A program made the translations under genes and the position numbers. From Clostridia bacterium (GTDB lineage: Bacteria > Bacillota > Clostridia > Oscillospirales > Acutalibacteraceae), in contig JAGAAE010000085.1 of NCBI GenBank assembly GCA_017615405.1, positions 1 to 9,249 on the forward strand: a DNA stretch of 9,249 bases, read 5' to 3'. Below, in pieces: positions 5,661 through 9,249 of this stretch. Under the pieces are notes generated by a model, which had not been told where the DNA came from, searched no databases, and worked only from the letters and a program-made list of their open reading frames with translations. Each line of letters begins with the position of its first letter. Positions within the stretch are counted from its first letter, which is position 1.

Positions 5661-6500
5661 TTATGCCTTTCCGTTTGCGCCGACGAGTCTTATCTTGTCT
5701 ACTGCCAACGCCCTTACCGTTTCGATCGGTTTTTTCATAAACATATCGACCGCGAGACTTCTGTTCGGGTCGTTAAGTGCTTCAAGCGTTCCATCGGCGA
5801 ATGCGCAGCAAACGTCGGTGCCGACGTTCATTTTACGGACGCCCGCCTTTATTGCCGCTTTTACCTGATCGTCGGGAATTCCCGAGCCGCCGTGAAGTAC
5901 AAGGGGTGTATTGTCGGTTGCTTTCCTTATTGCCTTTATCCTTTCGATATCAAGTTTGGGCGGTTTTTTATAGTGACCGTGGGCGTTGCCAATAAGGACG
6001 GCGAGGCAGGTAACGCCGGTTTTCTTAACAAATTCCGCCGCCTCGTCGGGGTTTGTGAATTCATCCATAGCGTCATCGTTTACACTTCCGATATGACCAA
6101 GTTCGCCCTCTACGCCGACGTCGATTGCATTGCAGATATCCACGATGTGCTTTGTTGTTGCAATGTTCTCTTCAATCGGATGAACGGAGCCGTCATACAT
6201 AATACCCGTAGCGCCCCAGTATAGTATTTTTTGCGCTTCAAGTTCGCTCGGACCGTGATCAAGGTGGAAACAAACCGGGACGGTAGCCTTATTTGCCGCC
6301 GCCAGAATAACGGGTGCCAGATAATATCCGACCTCCTCGTTTACAAGGCGTGGATATACCTGAATAATAACGGGGGCGCGCTCTTCTTCGGCGGCTTTTA
6401 TAACGCCCATCACTGTTTCTATATTATACACGTTAAAAGCGGGAATGCAATAGCCACCCTCCTCCGCCATACCGATTATTGTTTTAAGATCAACTAACAT
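5661..6500 (-). CDS. Class II (zinc) ketose-bisphosphate aldolase
   Basis: This 279-residue protein has the length of the GatY/KbaY/IolJ/FbaA short class II aldolases. These enzymes split a ketose phosphate into dihydroxyacetone phosphate plus an aldehyde by a Zn-stabilised enolate. Key motifs are PAFNVYNIE (20-28), HLDHGPS (79-85, catalytic Asp81 and zinc ligand His82), VEGELGHIG (130-138), GNAHGHY (171-177, zinc His174), LHGGSGIP (202-209, zinc His203) and MNVGTDV (224-230, phosphate binding). Its gene lies 11 bases after the Fe-S protein and 3 bases before the PfkB kinase. AGAGG seven bases upstream supports the start. In the inositol route the equivalent enzyme, IolJ, gives DHAP and malonic semialdehyde from DKGP. 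Which aldehyde is released here depends on the unknown sugar. The short length fits tagatose-bisphosphate, fructose-bisphosphate or IolJ types equally. Confidence 0.93.
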   Translation of the reverse strand: MLVDLKTIIGMAEEGGYCIPAFNVYNIETVMGVIKAAEEERAPVIIQVYPRLVNEEVGYYLAPVILAAANKATVPVCFHLDHGPSELEAQKILYWGATGIMYDGSVHPIEENIATTKHIVDICNAIDVGVEGELGHIGSVNDDAMDEFTNPDEAAEFVKKTGVTCLAVLIGNAHGHYKKPPKLDIERIKAIRKATDNTPLVLHGGSGIPDDQVKAAIKAGVRKMNVGTDVCCAFADGTLEALNDPNRSLAVDMFMKKPIETVRALAVDKIRLVGANGKA

Positions 6501-6511
6501 TTTTATACCTC

Positions 6512-7597
6512 TTAATCCAAAATAAGATCCTCTATTGAAAGTATCTCAATTTCGTTTTGCTCAACATTTTTAAGCGCCGCGTATTCCGAAACGCAGGCGG
6601 TAACAACCGCCGTTTCGCCTATGCTTTCTGCGTTATAAAGGCGTCTTGCCGACACTTCATTTATAACTTCGGGGAGATATTCAGCCATAAGGATATTTCC
6701 CGCCCATACCGTTTCGGCGCGGTTTAAGAGCATTTCGTGAAGCTCGGCAAAAGCCGATATGACCTTTCTTGCCTCCTCGGTTTCCCCGAGATCGCGCGAA
6801 AGTTGATAGGGATCCTGGAAAACAACCGTTTTACCCGTGCTTTTTGCTCTGAGTTTGCCCTCATCATGAAGCTTTGCAAGGAAAGCGGTATACGTTATTA
6901 TTTCCGCTTTCGTTTCGACGCCGTATTCTTTAAAGGTCTGTTTTATCGCTTTTGCGTCATTCGGGTCGTAGACCACAACGGTTTTAAATTCGTCGAGCGC
7001 CTTCGCGCAGGCGGTCATCTGCTCCTTCGTTTCGTTTGCCGCACCGATAAGGAAATCAAGCTGTGCGCCGGATGCGGGTTCATTTTCGAGGACGGTAAAC
7101 TTTACGTCTGCGTCCTCAAGCACCTTTATCGCCTTCACCGCCTGCTTGCAAACCATATAACGAGCATCGACGCCAAGATAGAGCAGAATATCCGTTTTGT
7201 CGGCGTGCACCTTTAATGCGGCGGTCAGATCATCGCAAAGTTCTGTTTTTCCGTAGGCGCTTCCGGTGTTAAGGCAATTGTCCAACAGGATGTTTATGTA
7301 TTCGGGAAGCTTATTTTCAAGCGCCGCCCGGAGGCGGACTTCCTTTGTAAACATAACCGGGTCCCAACCGGTGGTGCAATCGTGAACGCAGGCGCCGCAG
7401 GTGCAGCATTCATAAATATTATCCATAATTTCATCAAGCTCGATAGCGCCGCGGTTTACAAGAGAGATACCGAGCGCCCTTGCGCGTGCGGTCGACCTTT
7501 CGTGTCCCGTCGCGTTTCCTATCGGGCAAATATGGTGACACATCCAGCAAAAACGGCAGGAGTCAACGTGTTGTTTGCATTTTTCCGACATATTCAT
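6512..7597 (-). CDS. GlcF/HdrD-like Fe-S protein with a cysteine-poor CCG domain
   Basis: A 361-residue protein. The N-terminus has two CxxCxxCxxxC motifs, C14-C17-C20-C24 followed by Pro and C64-C67-C70-C74, which bind two [4Fe-4S] clusters in GlcF, GlpC and HdrD families. The rest follows the two-repeat CCG (cysteine-rich) layout, but the cysteines are gone. The first repeat reads ENEPASG (171-177) and YDPND (210-214), where the family normally has a CCG and a Cys. The second reads QDPYQLSRDLG (261-271, normally HDPCHLGR), VWAGN (297-301, normally CCGGG) and TACVSEY (333-339, normally TACPxC). It therefore probably transfers electrons through its cubane clusters, without the second-domain cluster or heme site. 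It lies 18 bases after the FAD oxidase, the standard GlcD-GlcF pairing, so it likely takes electrons from that enzyme. GGGAGG lies 10 bases before the chosen ATG. The protein shows no membrane segment. Confidence 0.85.
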   Translation of the reverse strand: MNMSEKCKQHVDSCRFCWMCHHICPIGNATGHERSTARARALGISLVNRGAIELDEIMDNIYECCTCGACVHDCTTGWDPVMFTKEVRLRAALENKLPEYINILLDNCLNTGSAYGKTELCDDLTAALKVHADKTDILLYLGVDARYMVCKQAVKAIKVLEDADVKFTVLENEPASGAQLDFLIGAANETKEQMTACAKALDEFKTVVVYDPNDAKAIKQTFKEYGVETKAEIITYTAFLAKLHDEGKLRAKSTGKTVVFQDPYQLSRDLGETEEARKVISAFAELHEMLLNRAETVWAGNILMAEYLPEVINEVSARRLYNAESIGETAVVTACVSEYAALKNVEQNEIEILSIEDLILD

Positions 7598-7615
7598 AAT
7601 AGCTTTACCTCCCTC

Positions 7616-9052
7616 TTAAAGACCCAACTTGAACGGATTCATAATACCGTTCGGGTCAAGCGTCTTTTTTATTCCCTCAAATACCTGCATTGCGGGTCCG
7701 TACTGTTCCTTCATAAGACGACCGAGTTTTATGCCTACGCCGTGATGATCGTTTACGACGCCGCCATGAGCAAGTGCCGTTCTTACGCCGCAGGTCCAAA
7801 TTTCCTGATGAAGCCTGAGTGCCTCGACGGGATCCTGCGGCACGTCTTTACCGTCTACTATAAAGCGGTCATATATCATTGCGCCCCATTCATACCAGTG
7901 CGAGAAATGGGCGATGAATTTTGCCTGCGGAAAATTGGTTTCAATCGCCTCTTTCATAGCCCAGTATATCTCTTCGATCTTGTCATAAGGAGCGATGGTA
8001 TCCATTGTGCCGAAGCACTGCGGAATATCCATCATATGACCCGGATAGAAGAAGGTTATCTTCTCTTTCCACCATTTTTCGCCGTATTCGCTGCCTAAGT
8101 CCTCGGCGCCGTATTTTTTGAAGGTTTCAAGTAATATTCTTTCCTCAACGTCGACCAATTCCTTAACGCCCTCGTAGGCTATATTCATAAAGGCGCCCTT
8201 GCGCTCGACACCAACTATCTTCTTTATGAGCGAAGCGGTCTCGGCTTCGTCGTAAAGACGCATTACGGACGGTTTGAATTTTTGTAACAGTTCACGGCTT
8301 GCCTTGAACGCGCCGGTCATGTCTTGAAAAAGGAATCCTCTGAAACGACGAACTTCGGGTTGGTCGAATATTCTTATCTGTGCCTTGGTAATAATACCAA
8401 GCGTACCCTCCGAGCCTATAAATATCTGGTTAAGATCGGGTCCCGCGGCGTGCTTCGGTGCAGGAGAAGTGTTTATGATATCGCCGTTCGGGAGCACTAC
8501 CTCCATTTGAAGCACCATATCGTCGATCTTGCCGTATTTGGTAGAGCAAACACCGATACCTCTGTGCGCCAAAAAGCCGCCGACGGTCGAGCAGGTAAGG
8601 CTCGACGGATAGTGCATAGTCGCCTTTCCGACCTCGTTTGCCGCCCATTCGATATGCTTATATATAGCGCCCGTACCGCATTCTATATACATACTGTCGG
8701 TATTGACCTCGTATATTTTGTTCATCCGCTTTGTATCGAGGATTATACCGCCGGCGACCGGGATGGCGCCGCCCTGCGTTCCGCCGCCGGCACCCCACGT
8801 CGTTACGGGAATTTTGTAGTAATTGGCGATTTTTAAGACCTTTGATACCTCGGTCGCATCCTTCGGGCAGACGACAAAATCCGCCTCGGGCATACGGCAG
8901 CCCCTGTCAGCCCACATACGCGAAAGCCAATAGTAATCAACGCTGTGGGTCACCTTGTCGATCGCCCTTGTCGAGCAATTTTCTTTACCTACCGCATCTT
9001 CAAGTTCGGTAAGTATCATTGCAAATAAGAATTCGTTCATTTGATACTGCAT
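7616..9052 (-). CDS. FAD-linked oxidoreductase, GlcD / alkyl-DHAP-synthase type
   Basis: This 478-residue protein belongs to the VAO/PCMH flavoprotein family (FAD-binding type 4). The FAD-binding half shows TTWGAGGGTQGGAIPVAGG (84-102), YPSSLTCSTVGGFLA (148-162), KYGKIDDMVLQMEVVLPNG (172-190) and GSEGTLGIIT (213-222). The C-terminal half carries NDHHGVG (434-440) and DPNGIMNPFKLG (466-477), the family's closing motif. The DHHGVG element and YGKIDDMV recall alkyl-DHAP synthases and AgpS-like oxidases, while the genetic pairing with a GlcF-like protein suggests a dehydrogenase. It probably oxidises a 2-hydroxy acid, sugar acid or polyol in the cytoplasm and passes electrons to the Fe-S protein and ETF. 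GGGAGG seven bases before the ATG supports the start. The 44-base gap to the preceding isomerase gene holds no terminator. Substrate is unknown. Confidence 0.88.
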   Translation of the reverse strand: MQYQMNEFLFAMILTELEDAVGKENCSTRAIDKVTHSVDYYWLSRMWADRGCRMPEADFVVCPKDATEVSKVLKIANYYKIPVTTWGAGGGTQGGAIPVAGGIILDTKRMNKIYEVNTDSMYIECGTGAIYKHIEWAANEVGKATMHYPSSLTCSTVGGFLAHRGIGVCSTKYGKIDDMVLQMEVVLPNGDIINTSPAPKHAAGPDLNQIFIGSEGTLGIITKAQIRIFDQPEVRRFRGFLFQDMTGAFKASRELLQKFKPSVMRLYDEAETASLIKKIVGVERKGAFMNIAYEGVKELVDVEERILLETFKKYGAEDLGSEYGEKWWKEKITFFYPGHMMDIPQCFGTMDTIAPYDKIEEIYWAMKEAIETNFPQAKFIAHFSHWYEWGAMIYDRFIVDGKDVPQDPVEALRLHQEIWTCGVRTALAHGGVVNDHHGVGIKLGRLMKEQYGPAMQVFEGIKKTLDPNGIMNPFKLGL

Positions 9053-9096
9053 ATATATTCCTCCCGAATATTACTGTTTTTTATACTCTTCGTGAT

Positions 9097-9249
9097 CTAC
9101 GGCATACAAAAGATCATTTCCGCATTTCCCGAAAATTTTACAGGTCCGTTATTTGCCGATATTATAAATGACTCTCCGCTTTTCAGTTGTTTTGATGCGT
9201 TTTTTGTATCAACCGCACAACTGCCGTCGGTTATGACGCCGACGACGTA
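9097..9249 (-). CDS. manA: C-terminal end of a type I mannose-6-phosphate isomerase (partial)
   Basis: The frame is open from the right edge to a TAG stop, giving the last 50 residues of a protein. Their pattern, GVITDGSCAV followed by KQLKSGESFIISANNGPVKF (about 22-41) and a final short strand, closely matches the second cupin end of type I phosphomannose isomerases (as in E. coli ManA, KPGESAFIAANESPVTV). The enzyme interconverts mannose 6-phosphate and fructose 6-phosphate using zinc, but the catalytic part is outside the window. It ends 44 bases before the FAD oxidase with no hairpin between, so it is probably co-transcribed as an upstream gene of the operon. It may link the operon to hexose-phosphate metabolism. 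Bacillota type I isomerases are of similar design. Confidence 0.75.
   Translation of the reverse strand, partial: YVVGVITDGSCAVDTKNASKQLKSGESFIISANNGPVKFSGNAEMIFCMP

Noticed and set aside
5496..6224. Plus-strand open frame of 242 codons opposite the aldolase and PfkB genes
   Set aside because: It is antisense to two genes with clear catalytic motifs. The translation is rich in Cys, Tyr and Arg without family features, as expected of a shadow frame.
7382..8098. Plus-strand open frame of 238 codons opposite the FAD oxidase and Fe-S genes
   Set aside because: It lies antisense across two well-supported genes, has no recognisable motif or ribosome binding site, and its composition looks like a reverse-strand shadow.
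8324..8836. Plus-strand open frame of 170 codons inside the FAD oxidase region
   Set aside because: It is fully antisense to the FAD-binding half of the oxidase and shows no domain, start site or neighbour support.
9053..9096. Possible terminator or promoter between the mannose-6-phosphate isomerase end and the FAD oxidase
   Set aside because: No inverted repeat with a T-run and no convincing -35/-10 pair is present in the 44 bases; read-through is the simpler view.

Overview
The window looks like a chromosomal segment from a low-to-mid GC Firmicute, most likely an anaerobic, gut-type member of the Clostridia. The reasons are strong GGAGG-type ribosome binding sites, tightly packed genes, TAA-dominated stops, an oxygen-sensitive style of redox chemistry (two-cluster Fe-S protein plus electron transfer flavoprotein) and TipAS/YoaP-type small proteins. 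This assignment is inferred from style and families, not from a marker gene. Every gene I can support lies on the minus strand, so the window is best read from its right end to its left end.

Region 1 (9249 to 1056) is one long operon. It opens with the tail of a type I mannose-6-phosphate isomerase. An FAD-linked oxidase of the GlcD/alkyl-DHAP-synthase type follows, then a two-[4Fe-4S] GlcF/HdrD-like protein, a class II ketose-bisphosphate aldolase and a PfkB-family sugar kinase. The last three genes are an IolB-like isomerase, an FGGY (xylulokinase-like) kinase and a fused EtfB-EtfA protein. Gaps are 44, 18, 11, 3, -11, 60 and 5 bases, and a rho-independent terminator starts at the last stop codon. 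The set combines a sugar or sugar-acid route (isomerase, kinase, aldolase, second kinase) with an electron-transfer module (FAD oxidase, Fe-S protein, ETF). IolB, kinase and aldolase parallel the lower half of inositol catabolism (5-deoxyglucuronate to DKG to DKGP to DHAP plus malonic semialdehyde). The upper-half enzymes IolG, IolE and IolD are absent here, and the kinase looks more like the ketohexokinase/sulfofructose-kinase branch than IolC. The real substrate is therefore open.

Region 2 (about 1020 to 1) is a separate small transcription unit. A good promoter sits inside a perfect 18-base palindrome, a likely operator. It is followed by a 67-residue protein that looks like a YoaP acetyltransferase with its whole catalytic middle removed, then a stand-alone TipAS drug-recognition domain without its usual MerR DNA-binding part. 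A short gap with a strong hairpin comes next, and then the start of a small membrane protein that runs off the window.

The most unusual points are: a Cys-rich (CCG) domain in the Fe-S protein that keeps its fold markers but has lost nearly all its cluster cysteines; the compressed EtfB-EtfA fusion; the unassigned sugar-oxidation operon as a whole; and the internally deleted YoaP remnant under a palindromic promoter. I saw no tRNA, rRNA, CRISPR array, insertion sequence or attachment site.
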